Origin: Aquimarina megaterium XH134
GTDB taxonomy: Bacteria > Bacteroidota > Bacteroidia > Flavobacteriales > Flavobacteriaceae
Reading direction: 5' to 3'
DNA length: 64,000 bases
Assembly: GCF_000520975.1 (NCBI RefSeq)
Contig: NZ_JACB01000035.1
Coordinates: forward strand, 81,054-145,053
Every line of letters begins with the position of its first letter. The first letter of the stretch is position 1. Of this stretch, positions 46,382-55,987 are shown piece after piece. Both the position numbers and the translations under genes were made by a program. The notes under the pieces are model-generated. The model was not told where the DNA came from. It worked only from the letters and a program-made list of their open reading frames with translations, and searched no databases.

Positions 46382-47566
46382 ATGAACACGAACAAATTAA
46401 AAAAAGCAGCACATATACTTTTTACAGGATTTATTTTTATAACAATAAGTATATTATCAGGATGTAAAAGCGATGATAATTCTATTCCTCCAGAAGAAAC
46501 GACAGTAAAAATAAACCATGGCCTGGCCATAGTATCGGGTGCAGGAGATGTAAAAACTACATTTTTACAAGGACTTACAGATCTTAATAAACCTTCGATA
46601 GACAATGCCAATGGTACAGAGGTAGGACAGTTTTCTTCTATATACTCAGACGGAAAAGCGATGTTTACAGCAGGTTTTGGTGCTCCCGCAACTATGAAAA
46701 AATTTGTGTTTGATAAAACTGGCAAAGCTGTTTTGGATCAAGAAATAATAATTCCGGGATCTAATTCTTTTTCTTCTCTCGAGATCCTTAATGAAACTAC
46801 AGGTTACGCTACAGTTGGAGGAGGGATATCTAAAGTTATTCAATTTAACCCTGCTACGATGAGAATTACAGGAGAAATAAATTTAAAAGATGCTGGCGAT
46901 GGTCTTTTTTACTCCGATATGATCATAAGAGATACTAATTTATTTATCGCACTTAATGATTTTGGAGGATCAGGTTCTGCTAAGATTGCCGTGGTAGATT
47001 TAAATACAAACTCCTTAAGTAAAATTATAACAGATGATCGTACAGCCACACTTTTTAACACACTTACTGCCGAAATTATGACTACCGATGCTCAAGGAAA
47101 TATTTATGTTCAGGCTTCGGGACTGTTTAGTGGTAAACCTAGTGGTGTTCTTAGAATCAAAACAGGAGAAACAGAATTTGACGCAGATTATTTTTTCGAT
47201 CTCAAAGCTGCCACTGGTAATACGTGTTTTGGGTTATATCATTTTAGTGATGGAATGGTATGTACTACCGTTTCCGAAAATGATGATAACTTTTTTGGTA
47301 CAGATGGAGCTAATCCTGCTTTTAGGTATCGAAAAATTGATCTTTCTAAGGCGCAAGATTTAGGGGATTTAGAAGCCTCTCTACCTAATACATTTGCAGC
47401 ATCCCGAACATCATTCATGAAACAAGTTTCTGATGATGAGGTTCTTTTTGCCATTGCAGGTACAGAAGAAGATGCCTTGTACAGTTATGAAATTAGTTCG
47501 GGTAATGTTTCAAAGAAAATGAAAAGTACCAGTGGTTATATAACAGGGTTAATCACTCTAAAATAA
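46382..47566 (+). CDS. Beta-propeller-like surface lipoprotein (DUF4374/XusB-like)
   Basis: 394 residues. The signal peptide ends in a lipobox (ILSGC, Cys28), followed by acidic residues (KSDDNS) of the kind that promote surface export in Bacteroidota. The body has repeated blade-like units (GKAMFTAGFGAPATMKKFVFD, GKISKVIQFNP-like, KIAVVDLNTN, GVLRIKTGETEFD). The size, position after a TonB-dependent receptor and repeat pattern resemble the DUF4374/XusB family, which captures ferric siderophores for TonB receptors. The family call is by resemblance only. Confidence 0.65.
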   Translation: MNTNKLKKAAHILFTGFIFITISILSGCKSDDNSIPPEETTVKINHGLAIVSGAGDVKTTFLQGLTDLNKPSIDNANGTEVGQFSSIYSDGKAMFTAGFGAPATMKKFVFDKTGKAVLDQEIIIPGSNSFSSLEILNETTGYATVGGGISKVIQFNPATMRITGEINLKDAGDGLFYSDMIIRDTNLFIALNDFGGSGSAKIAVVDLNTNSLSKIITDDRTATLFNTLTAEIMTTDAQGNIYVQASGLFSGKPSGVLRIKTGETEFDADYFFDLKAATGNTCFGLYHFSDGMVCTTVSENDDNFFGTDGANPAFRYRKIDLSKAQDLGDLEASLPNTFAASRTSFMKQVSDDEVLFAIAGTEEDALYSYEISSGNVSKKMKSTSGYITGLITLK

Positions 47567-47573
47567 TGTGAAA

Positions 47574-48275
47574 ATGCTTGAAGCAATTGATTTAACAAAA
47601 AAATATGGAGATTTCACGGCCCTAAAATCTTTAAATCTTACGATAAAAGAAGGAGAAATTTTTTGTCTGTTGGGAGCAAATGGAGCAGGGAAATCGACCA
47701 CTATTAATCTATTTCTAAATTTTATAGATGCAACTCATGGTAAAGCTATGATCAATAATATGGATGTCACTATGCATGTTAAGGAAACCAAACAATTGCT
47801 ATCCTATATTCCCGAAAACCTGATGTTATACAAAAATCTGACAGGGCTAGAAAACCTACATTTTTTTTGTGGATTAGGCGGAGGAAATCAAAACAAAAGC
47901 GAGCTGGAAGAATTATTAACACAATCTGGTTTGCAGAAAGATTTTATACGTAAAAGAGTAAGTAGTTACTCTAAAGGAATGCGCCAAAAAGTGGGCATTG
48001 CACTGGCCCGAGCTCGAGGAGCAAAAGTATTACTTCTAGACGAGCCTACATCTGGATTAGATCCCAAAGCCAGTAATGAATTTTCTGAACTATTATTAAA
48101 TATGAAAGAAAGAGGAGTAACCACATTAATGGCAACACATGATCTTTTTAGAGCAAAAGACACAGGTACACACATTGGTATAATGAAAGAAGGGGTATTG
48201 TTAGAAAAGTTTGAATCCAAAGACGTTAGTTTTCAGGATCTTGAAAAAATGTATTTGAAACACATGCACAATTGA
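47574..48275 (+). CDS. ABC transporter ATP-binding protein
   Basis: About 233 residues. The ATPase has Walker A GANGAGKS (near residue 37), the signature YSKGMRQK, Walker B VLLLDEPTSGLD and the switch His (MATHDLFR). The signature replaces LSGGQ with YSKGM, common in ABC-2 exporters. It starts 8 bp after the lipoprotein gene; the ATG at 47574 is preferred to the GTG at 47568. The two DUF3526-type permeases follow at once, completing the exporter. Confidence 0.92.
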   Translation: MLEAIDLTKKYGDFTALKSLNLTIKEGEIFCLLGANGAGKSTTINLFLNFIDATHGKAMINNMDVTMHVKETKQLLSYIPENLMLYKNLTGLENLHFFCGLGGGNQNKSELEELLTQSGLQKDFIRKRVSSYSKGMRQKVGIALARARGAKVLLLDEPTSGLDPKASNEFSELLLNMKERGVTTLMATHDLFRAKDTGTHIGIMKEGVLLEKFESKDVSFQDLEKMYLKHMHN

Positions 48276-48279
48276 TAAG

Positions 48280-49713
48280 ATGAATGCAGTACTACTAATT
48301 GCCAAAAAAGAAATACAAATCGCATTGCGGAAAAAGCTAATAGCAGCTCTAGCCATAGTCATTATGGGATTGCTTAGTATTGCCTTATACACAGGGTATG
48401 TGGCCTATAATCAACAACGAGCTATTATAGAGCAGGCTAAGCAAGAAAATAGAACAGAATGGTTAGAGCAAGGTGACAAACATCCTCATATAGCCGCTCA
48501 TTATGGGACTTTTGTATTTAAGCCAAAAACTATATTAAGTTTATTTGATTTTGGATTAGATACCTATACAGGAACTTCTGTATATCTAGAGGCTCATTAT
48601 CAACATGAATTTATGTTTCGCCCTGCGCAAGATCATAGTAGTATGATTCGGTTTGGAGAACTTAGTGCAGCAATGGTATTTCAAATATTAATTCCTTTAC
48701 TTATTATATTTTTGGCATTTACTGCATTTACCGAAGAAAGAGAAAATGGAACTCTCAAATTGTTAATAAGTCAAGGAGTATCTTATTCCTCTATAATTAA
48801 AGGGAAAATAATAGCATATGTAAGTATTCTCTTTGCTATAGTGATTCCGTTTTTTGTAATCGCTTTTATTTTATCTACCGTAATAACAGATTCTGGCAGT
48901 ATTCCCGATGTTGGATTACGAGTGTTGTTTCTATTAATAGTGTATGCCATATACTTATCGATTTTTGTTGCTTTTTCGGTATGGGTATCTATGCAATCAT
49001 CAACAGGAAGAAATGCGTTACTTACTCTGTTAACCTGTTGGATTCTTTTTACCATTATTATCCCAAAAACAACGGCTAATTTTGGAGAAAGCTTCTATCC
49101 TTTACCTTCTATGAAAATTTATAGAGAAGCTATTCAAAAAGATATTAGAAATGGTTTAGATGGAAAAAATCCAAAAATCGCCCGAGAGCAGCAATTAAAA
49201 AAAGAATATTTACAACACTATAAAGTAGATTCAATTCATAAACTACCTTTAAATTTTGAAGGAATACGAATGCAAGCCGGAGAAGATTATGGAAATAAAG
49301 TATATGATGTACATTGGGAAAGGTTAATCGATATTTTTAATCATCAGAATCGAATCAGTAGCTTATCCAGTTTTATTACTCCATATTTAGCTGTACGTAA
49401 TGTATCTATGGGGCTTGCTGCTACCGATCTCAATACTTCTATTCATTTTCAAAAAATAACAGAAAATTACCGTAGAGAATTAGTTCGGAAAATGAATCTT
49501 GATATGGCACAAAACTCTAAGTATGGTGAGTTTTATGAATATAAAGCAGATAAAAATTTATGGAAAACGGTTAAGGGTTTTCACTATAAAACAATGTCTG
49601 CGTATGAGATACTACGCCAATATCTAATAGAACTATTATCCTTATGTTGTTGGGGGTTGGTTATTTTCTTTCTTCTTAACTATTCATCACATAAAAAGAA
49701 ACCCGTATTATGA
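48280..49713 (+). CDS. ABC-2 type permease, DUF3526 family (first)
   Basis: 477 residues with about six membrane helices. The first is near residues 20-40 (LIAALAIVIMGLLSIALYTGY), and there are further helices in the central block (FTEERENGTLKLLISQGVSY sits just before the fourth). A long periplasmic loop with charged helices and the DUF3526 pattern is followed by a C-terminal helix. It forms the membrane part of the exporter with the ATPase and the second permease. Its ATG is 4 bp after the ATPase stop codon, and its own stop overlaps the next start (ATGA). Confidence 0.8.
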   Translation: MNAVLLIAKKEIQIALRKKLIAALAIVIMGLLSIALYTGYVAYNQQRAIIEQAKQENRTEWLEQGDKHPHIAAHYGTFVFKPKTILSLFDFGLDTYTGTSVYLEAHYQHEFMFRPAQDHSSMIRFGELSAAMVFQILIPLLIIFLAFTAFTEERENGTLKLLISQGVSYSSIIKGKIIAYVSILFAIVIPFFVIAFILSTVITDSGSIPDVGLRVLFLLIVYAIYLSIFVAFSVWVSMQSSTGRNALLTLLTCWILFTIIIPKTTANFGESFYPLPSMKIYREAIQKDIRNGLDGKNPKIAREQQLKKEYLQHYKVDSIHKLPLNFEGIRMQAGEDYGNKVYDVHWERLIDIFNHQNRISSLSSFITPYLAVRNVSMGLAATDLNTSIHFQKITENYRRELVRKMNLDMAQNSKYGEFYEYKADKNLWKTVKGFHYKTMSAYEILRQYLIELLSLCCWGLVIFFLLNYSSHKKKPVL

Positions 49714-51149
49714 GTAAAGTAACAATAACATTATTGCGTTATGAGTGGATTGCTTTTACCAGAAATACTTTTCAAATAGTAATGCTGGGTTGTACTTTTT
49801 TACTTGGTCTTTATTCAATTTATTATGGGCAATCAGAGATAAAAGTACAACGGGATACTATCCAGGATGTAATGGAAATTGAGAAAACCGAGTTCCATCA
49901 ATATCAGGCAAGTTTTAAAGAAGAATTAGCTTCTGTAACACAAAAAAAGAAACTAGAAATAGCTTCAGACCCTGCTTATGCATGGCATAGACATGGTTAT
50001 CATGCGATTTTACATCCTCATGATTACGCGGCCTTGGCAATTGGACAATGCGATTTACATCCTTATTATTACCGTCTTACAGGAATGAGTTTACACTATC
50101 AGCTTTTTGAAAATGAGATAGCAAATCCCGTAAAACTATACGTTGGTAATTTTGATTTATCATTTGTACTAATTTACCTTTTCCCTTTATTGATTATAGC
50201 ATTTTCCTATGGCTTATATTCTGGCGAAAAAGAGAGTGGAGTACTACCATTACTATATATACAAACTGTAAATATTAGAAGAATTATTATAGTACGACTT
50301 GTATTATATTTCTTCCTTATTACGGGGTTAGCACTTCTTATTTCTATAATAGGATTAACCACTTCTGGTAATATGATGAATTCTGAGAATAGCCTAGCAG
50401 CTCTTTTTTGGATACTTAGCGTTATCATATACTGTGCATTTTGGTTTGCAGTACTTTTCTTTATTGTAAGTTTTAAAATGAATTCGTCTTTTACAGCGAT
50501 CACGGCAGCTGGAGTATGGCTGCTTTTTCTTATAATAATCCCTGCAGTGCTTAATGTATGGGTAACTACCAGATACCCATTAGACAGTACATCGCTAGCA
50601 GAAATTACTCGCAGAACAAGTCTTGAAAATGAAGAAGATAAAAATGAAGCCAGAGAAGTTATTCAAGAATTTTTAGCACATAATCCGCACCTTCAGGGAT
50701 CTGATAGTCTTATACATAATAACACACTTGCAAAAGCATATGCAGCGCTAACATCCTTAAAAGATATGCATAGTAAAGAAGATGTAGATCAATATAACAA
50801 TCAGGTATATCAGAGAAATAAATGGATATCAGATTTTCATTGGGTAAATCCTGCGGTAAATATGCAGAGTATATTTATTCATATTGCAAAAACTGATCTT
50901 AATACCTTTCATCAGTTTCATACTTCTATAGAATCGTTCCATCGCAATATTTCAAACTTCTATTTTCAGAAATTATTTTGGGATAAACCTATACAGCGTG
51001 AGGACTATTCGCGATTACCATCCTTCAAAATCAAAACAGATGAAGTAAAATGGAGTACTCTTATTTTATTTGGAATAGCAAAAGTTAGTATGGCAACGAT
51101 CTTATTTTTCGGAATAGGTTTCATAATCATGAAAAAAAAGAAAATATGA
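49710..51149 (+). CDS. ABC-2 type permease, DUF3526 family (second)
   Basis: 479 residues, the same layout as the preceding permease: a first helix (about residues 20-40), the ESGVLPLLYIQ element before a membrane helix, a large loop and a C-terminal helix. The two permeases are paralogues and probably form a heterodimer with the ATPase. Both ends overlap neighbours by 4 bp (ATGA), showing tight coupling of the exporter genes to the next gene. Confidence 0.8.
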   Translation: MSKVTITLLRYEWIAFTRNTFQIVMLGCTFLLGLYSIYYGQSEIKVQRDTIQDVMEIEKTEFHQYQASFKEELASVTQKKKLEIASDPAYAWHRHGYHAILHPHDYAALAIGQCDLHPYYYRLTGMSLHYQLFENEIANPVKLYVGNFDLSFVLIYLFPLLIIAFSYGLYSGEKESGVLPLLYIQTVNIRRIIIVRLVLYFFLITGLALLISIIGLTTSGNMMNSENSLAALFWILSVIIYCAFWFAVLFFIVSFKMNSSFTAITAAGVWLLFLIIIPAVLNVWVTTRYPLDSTSLAEITRRTSLENEEDKNEAREVIQEFLAHNPHLQGSDSLIHNNTLAKAYAALTSLKDMHSKEDVDQYNNQVYQRNKWISDFHWVNPAVNMQSIFIHIAKTDLNTFHQFHTSIESFHRNISNFYFQKLFWDKPIQREDYSRLPSFKIKTDEVKWSTLILFGIAKVSMATILFFGIGFIIMKKKKI

Positions 51150-53356
51150 GAAATTTGCTTTGTGCCATAGTAGTTATTATGCAACATATGATCGGTATTG
51201 CACAGCATACAAATCAAAATTTTCCACCCCCTAGTGATCCTCCCGAGGTTTTTGCAAAACGCGCAAAGGGTTCCATAAAAATCGATGGCAAATTAAATGA
51301 GTCTGACTGGCAGGAAGCTCCTGTTACCAAAGATTTTTTTCGAATGGAACCCCGACAGGGAGGAGTGTATACTTATAAAACTGAAGTACGTGTCTTATTT
51401 GATGAGAAACAGTTATACGTAGGAGTGTTCTGTGAAGATTCATTAGGAAAAAAAGGAGTTCGTGTACAAGATTTAAGAAGAGATTTTAGTGATGGTGAGA
51501 ATGATATTTTTAGCATTCAATTAGATCCTCAAAATCTCAAACAATACTGTGTTTCGTTTCAAACCACTCCGTATGGTAATCAACGTGACTTACAGAATTT
51601 TAATGATAACAGTACCGATAATGATTGGAATGCACTATGGTCTGTGCGTACCCATAGAACCGATATAGGGTATTATGCAGAGTTTGCCATACCTTTTACA
51701 TCTATTCGGTATGACAGTCAGAAAAAAGAAGAAGATGTTGCATGGGGAATTACATTTAGCAGATTGGCAAGAAGAGATTATGAGCGAACCGTTTTTCCTG
51801 CTATCCCGCAATCTTTTTCTCCGTATAGGATGACATATGCTGCGCAATTAAAAGGGTTAGAACTTCCCAGTTCTGGAGCAAACCTTAGAATAGAACCTTA
51901 TTCTTTATATCAATACACTACGACTAATACAGAAGGAGAAAAAAACTCTGATAGTAAACTAAAATTTGGAGGAGATGCAAAATGGGCTATAAGTCCACGA
52001 TCGGTCTTAGACGTAACTGTTAATACAGATTTTGCACAGGCAGATGTAGATAGAGCAGTTAACAACCTTGACAGGTTTAATATATTTTTTCCAGAGCGAA
52101 GGCAATTTTTCTTAGAAAATTCGGGAATTTGGGCTGGTGCCTCTAGTAATTTGGTTCGTCCTTTTTTTAGTAGAAAAATTGGGTTAGAAGGTAAATTTAA
52201 TGCCGTTCCTGCTCCGATTAATGTCGGAACACGTTTTACCGATAGAAACGATAAAAGAACTCTGGCGGGGCTATATATCCATCAAAGAAATACCGATAAT
52301 GCGCCCAGTGCCAATTTTGGAATATTTCGGTATCTCCAGAATTACGGAAAAGAAAACAATGTGGGAGTGATGATCAATCATCGCTTAGATGAAAATAGTA
52401 AAGTATTAGATATCGAAGAAAACAATAATACAACAGCAACTGTAGATGGTTTAATTCGAATAAAAAATAAATGGACAATTTCTTATCTAATTTCGTCTAC
52501 ATATGATAAACAAACCAATAGGTGGGGAGAAGCAGGAAGTGTTTTTTCTGGATATCGAAGCAATAAGATGTATTGGGGATGGTCTACAAATTTTGTGAGT
52601 AAGAATTATAATCCAGGTACAGGTTTTGTCTTTCAGAATGATGTTATAAAACACAATCCTGGGGGGTATTTTATTGTAAGACCTAAAAAACTTCCCTGGA
52701 TTCGTCGTTGGGATCCAGGTTTTTTTGCAAACTACTATCATGATTTTCAAAATCCTGAAAAGTTTCAACAGGCAAGTCTCTACCTTTTTCCTGTATATGT
52801 TTTTTTTAAAGACAACAGTTTTGTAGAATACTCGGTTACGCCATCATGGCAAAATATAAATTTTGATTTCAAACCTCTGGGGTTAGCTATCGAACAAAAA
52901 AGATATTTCTATACCCGACAGTTTATTCGATATAATTCTGATCGATCAAGAAAATTGTCGGCTTCTTTTAAATATGAATGGGGAGGTTTCTATAATGGAA
53001 ACAGAAACACGATTACGGCTGGTATGCGATACGCTCCTTTACCTCATATTGCTTTAACTGCAGATTATGAATATAATAATCTTAGGAAAATAGGAATACT
53101 AAGCGAAAATTTAGAAACCAATTTGTATTCAGCCAGTCTTCGTCTTGCACTCTCCCCCAGAATGCAACTATCCACTTTTTATCAGTATAATTCATTTAAT
53201 AAACAAGGAAGGTGGAATGCACGATTTAGTTGGGAATATATGCCTTTATCTTTTATTTATCTGGTATTTAACGATACTCAAATAAAATCATCATTAGATC
53301 CTATAGACAGGAATCAACAATTCATTAGTAAAATTACTTTTTTGAAACAGTTTTAG
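51146..53356 (+). CDS. CBM9-like/DUF5916 outer-membrane protein
   Basis: 736 residues. A signal peptide is followed by a carbohydrate-binding family 9-like domain (KGSIKIDGKLNESDWQEA, VRVLFDEKQLYVGVFCED, FSIQLDPQN, residues about 35-215). The rest is a DUF5916-type beta barrel (VDRAVNNLDRFNIFFPERRQFFLEN segment) ending in ISKITFLKQF, an outer-membrane terminal strand. Its function is unknown. It is coupled to the ABC permease by a 4-bp overlap and may provide the outer-membrane exit or recognition step. Confidence 0.8.
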   Translation: MRNLLCAIVVIMQHMIGIAQHTNQNFPPPSDPPEVFAKRAKGSIKIDGKLNESDWQEAPVTKDFFRMEPRQGGVYTYKTEVRVLFDEKQLYVGVFCEDSLGKKGVRVQDLRRDFSDGENDIFSIQLDPQNLKQYCVSFQTTPYGNQRDLQNFNDNSTDNDWNALWSVRTHRTDIGYYAEFAIPFTSIRYDSQKKEEDVAWGITFSRLARRDYERTVFPAIPQSFSPYRMTYAAQLKGLELPSSGANLRIEPYSLYQYTTTNTEGEKNSDSKLKFGGDAKWAISPRSVLDVTVNTDFAQADVDRAVNNLDRFNIFFPERRQFFLENSGIWAGASSNLVRPFFSRKIGLEGKFNAVPAPINVGTRFTDRNDKRTLAGLYIHQRNTDNAPSANFGIFRYLQNYGKENNVGVMINHRLDENSKVLDIEENNNTTATVDGLIRIKNKWTISYLISSTYDKQTNRWGEAGSVFSGYRSNKMYWGWSTNFVSKNYNPGTGFVFQNDVIKHNPGGYFIVRPKKLPWIRRWDPGFFANYYHDFQNPEKFQQASLYLFPVYVFFKDNSFVEYSVTPSWQNINFDFKPLGLAIEQKRYFYTRQFIRYNSDRSRKLSASFKYEWGGFYNGNRNTITAGMRYAPLPHIALTADYEYNNLRKIGILSENLETNLYSASLRLALSPRMQLSTFYQYNSFNKQGRWNARFSWEYMPLSFIYLVFNDTQIKSSLDPIDRNQQFISKITFLKQF

Positions 53357-53358
53357 TC

Positions 53359-54723
53359 GTGAAGAAACAACCAGATATACTAAAAGATAATCTCTGGAAA
53401 TTGATGCTTAAACTTTCTTTACCAGGAATATTAGGGATGATGGTAATTTCTATTAATTCTCTGGTAGATGCTATCTATGTAAGTTATTTTATTGGCGCAG
53501 AAGCATTCGCCGGGATTTCGTTATTATTTCCGCTCACCTTGGTTATTACCAGTGTCACTGTTTTTATTGCAGCTGGATCGTCTTCGGTTTTGAGTAGGGC
53601 GATTGGTGCCAATGATATAGAAAAACAACAAAAGGTGATTCCTAATATGATTGCACTTTCTCTTATAAGTTCGATAATATTAATGGTTATAGGTGTGCTT
53701 TTTACTCAACAATTAGTAGCTTTTATGGGGGCTACAGGAGCTATGCTGGATTATGGGGTTTCTTATTTTGAAATATCTATTCTGGGAGTATTTTTTACTA
53801 TCCATGGCCTTTCTGCTAATGGGCTTATTAGATCCGAAGGTAAAATTAGACAAGCAATGACATTTACAATAATGTCTGTTGTAATAAATATTACATTAAC
53901 CCCTTTATTTATTCATACCTTTTCTATGGATATTGCTGGTGCTGCTTTAAGTAGTATCATATCTATGTTTATATATGCGATTGCAACTTCGCTCTATTTT
54001 GTTAAGAAAAAAGCATCGTTTACAACTGGAAAATTTAGTATTAAGATTGAAAAAGACATCATAAAAGATGTAATTAGTGTAGGTACATCTGCTTTTGTTA
54101 TGCAATTGTCTAATGTTATAAAACAGTTTTTTTTATTTAGAACTTTAGCATGGTATGGTACTGCTCATGATATTGCTTTTTTTAGTGCTGCATTTAGGTT
54201 ATTTTCATTTTTGGCAATCCCCGTATTAGGTCTATTGCAACCCTTGCAACCTATAATAGGAATCAATTATGGCGCGTCTAATATATCGAGATGTATAGAA
54301 GCGATAAAAACATTTAGAATAGGCGGTATTTTATTTATACTGGTTTTTATGATTCCTGTGTTAATTTTTCCTGAATTCTGTATCCAATTGATGCTTCCGG
54401 ATATGGTTTTAGACACTCATGAAATCTTTAATCTAAGAAGTATTTTGGCAGTGCTATTTTTATTACCTATTGCCTCGAGTAGTATTATTTTTTTTCAATC
54501 GGTAGGAAAAGGAAAACTAGCCAGTATAGTTCCGATAAGTCGACAAATTGTTTTGTTTCTACCTTTAATTTGGGTTTTCCCAAAAATGTTTGGTATTAAT
54601 GGGATATATTATACGCTTGTTGTAGAGAATATAATCTATGCATTAGTATTATGGATACTATCTTCTATTGAACTTAAAAAACTGTTGAGTTCGACTTCTA
54701 AAAGAGTAGCGTTTCAGAAATAA
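53359..54723 (+). CDS. MATE family efflux transporter
   Basis: 454 residues with about 12 membrane helices in the MATE layout: an N-terminal segment WKLMLKLSLPGILGMMVISINSLVDAIYVSYFIG, the tandem second half with the conserved AFVMQLSNVIKQF and the GPLQPIIGINYGA-like loop. MATE proteins exchange cations for small molecules and could export the mature peptide or another product. It starts with GTG 2 bp after the DUF5916 gene, so it is the last gene of the plus-strand operon. It is convergent with the methyltransferase. Confidence 0.9.
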   Translation: MKKQPDILKDNLWKLMLKLSLPGILGMMVISINSLVDAIYVSYFIGAEAFAGISLLFPLTLVITSVTVFIAAGSSSVLSRAIGANDIEKQQKVIPNMIALSLISSIILMVIGVLFTQQLVAFMGATGAMLDYGVSYFEISILGVFFTIHGLSANGLIRSEGKIRQAMTFTIMSVVINITLTPLFIHTFSMDIAGAALSSIISMFIYAIATSLYFVKKKASFTTGKFSIKIEKDIIKDVISVGTSAFVMQLSNVIKQFFLFRTLAWYGTAHDIAFFSAAFRLFSFLAIPVLGLLQPLQPIIGINYGASNISRCIEAIKTFRIGGILFILVFMIPVLIFPEFCIQLMLPDMVLDTHEIFNLRSILAVLFLLPIASSSIIFFQSVGKGKLASIVPISRQIVLFLPLIWVFPKMFGINGIYYTLVVENIIYALVLWILSSIELKKLLSSTSKRVAFQK

Positions 54724-54744
54724 TAAGTGTAAGGTGTAAATAGC

Positions 54745-55353
54745 CTACTTTTTCTGAGCTACGATATGAAATACATGCCAATATTTTTCTTTTCCGGATA
54801 TGGTTTTACCTTGTTTTTCTATTTCTTTACAATGGATAAGATTAAAATGATTAAACATTGTTTTTATCTGTTTCTCGGTGTGAAAAGTCATTTCGGGATT
54901 AGAACTCCAGGCATCATTGGTGCCGAAAAAATGACCACTAAAAATCCCTTTTTTAGATATTGAAGAAGTAATAATATTCCATAATGTATCAAAATGATCG
55001 GGGTGACAAAATGGTAAACTAAAAGTGGCATTAATAAGTTGGCAGTTAGGAAGTGTATCTATGTTTTCAAAAGAATTTAAACGAAGCTGAAGCTGTTGTT
55101 TGTATGTATCCGGAGTATTTTCCTTAATTCGCAATAAGGCTTCATTTTGTTTGTCTATAGCAAGGACATTCCATTTATCCTGTAGTAAGGCAAAAGTATC
55201 TACACCATTGCCACAACCCAAATCAACAGCCAGCCTGTTTTGCGGGTTAATTTGTAGTTTTTGAGAAAGAGCTAGAGCATTACGTAAAGTAGCTGCTGGA
55301 GGATGTTTTTTCTGATCAAAATAATGATAATGAGTGTTCCAGGGATTATCCAT
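54745..55353 (-). CDS. SAM-dependent methyltransferase
   Basis: 202 residues of the Rossmann methyltransferase fold. Motif I is LAVDLGCGNGVDTFALL (residues about 42-58), followed by the acidic motif LAIDKQN and a post-I SFENIDTLPNCQLINATFSLPF segment. It resembles small-molecule or thiopurine-type class I enzymes; the substrate is unknown. It overlaps the Fur-family gene by 8 bp, so it may be metal-regulated, and it could methylate the product of the adjacent cluster. That link is inference. Confidence 0.85.
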   Translation of the reverse strand: MDNPWNTHYHYFDQKKHPPAATLRNALALSQKLQINPQNRLAVDLGCGNGVDTFALLQDKWNVLAIDKQNEALLRIKENTPDTYKQQLQLRLNSFENIDTLPNCQLINATFSLPFCHPDHFDTLWNIITSSISKKGIFSGHFFGTNDAWSSNPEMTFHTEKQIKTMFNHFNLIHCKEIEKQGKTISGKEKYWHVFHIVAQKK

Positions 55354-55795
55354 TTGTTGCTTTTAAACTAGAAAGGCATGCATTACAAACGCCATTAATT
55401 GTATAGTTTATTTTTTGCGCCAGAAATTTTTCTAAAACTTTGATTTTTGGAATTTTAATATCTTCCAGGCAATAGGTTTGTGAGCAATTTTCGCAAATAA
55501 GATGAACATGTTCATCAGAATGTGTTTCTTCGGGGCATTCATGACTACATAGCGCATATCTGATACCATGACTGTCTTCAGAAGCTTTATGCAGTATCCC
55601 GTGCTCTTCAAAAGAGCCTAACGTTCGATATATGGTTACCCGGTCATGACTTACCTTCATATGAGAAATAATTTCTTTTGCAGATAATGCGTAATCATAA
55701 TTTAGAAATATTTTAAGCATTTCTATTCGTGCCGAAGTCTTTTTTAATGAATGTGACTTAAGTAGATCTTCTATATATTTTTGTGTATTCATCAA
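55346..55795 (-). CDS. Fur-family metal-responsive regulator (Zur-like)
   Basis: 149 residues of the Fur superfamily. The N-terminal winged helix includes MKVSHDRVTIYRTLGSFEEHGIL (recognition helix region). The C-terminal half has the two structural zinc pairs CENC and CNAC. A His/Cys-rich segment (HECPEETHSDEHVH) adds metal ligands, which is more like Zur than iron-specific Fur, though this cannot be settled by eye. It is transcribed with the methyltransferase gene and lies convergent to the peptide operon, whose palindromes are the best candidate operators. Confidence 0.9.
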   Translation of the reverse strand: MMNTQKYIEDLLKSHSLKKTSARIEMLKIFLNYDYALSAKEIISHMKVSHDRVTIYRTLGSFEEHGILHKASEDSHGIRYALCSHECPEETHSDEHVHLICENCSQTYCLEDIKIPKIKVLEKFLAQKINYTINGVCNACLSSLKATNG

Positions 55796-55987
55796 CCGTT
55801 AAAATTCCAATAGATTTAAAAAAGATAAAGGGTATAATGCCCTATTATTTTTTTAGTCGTTTTTTGTTTTTATCCCTATCTCAAAGATACTTATTTTATA
55901 AAAAAGTAATACACTAAATCTTTGATTATTATTAAGTGTTTCACTATTGTAATTTTGATCAGAATTTAATTTAAATTCAATTTCTTT

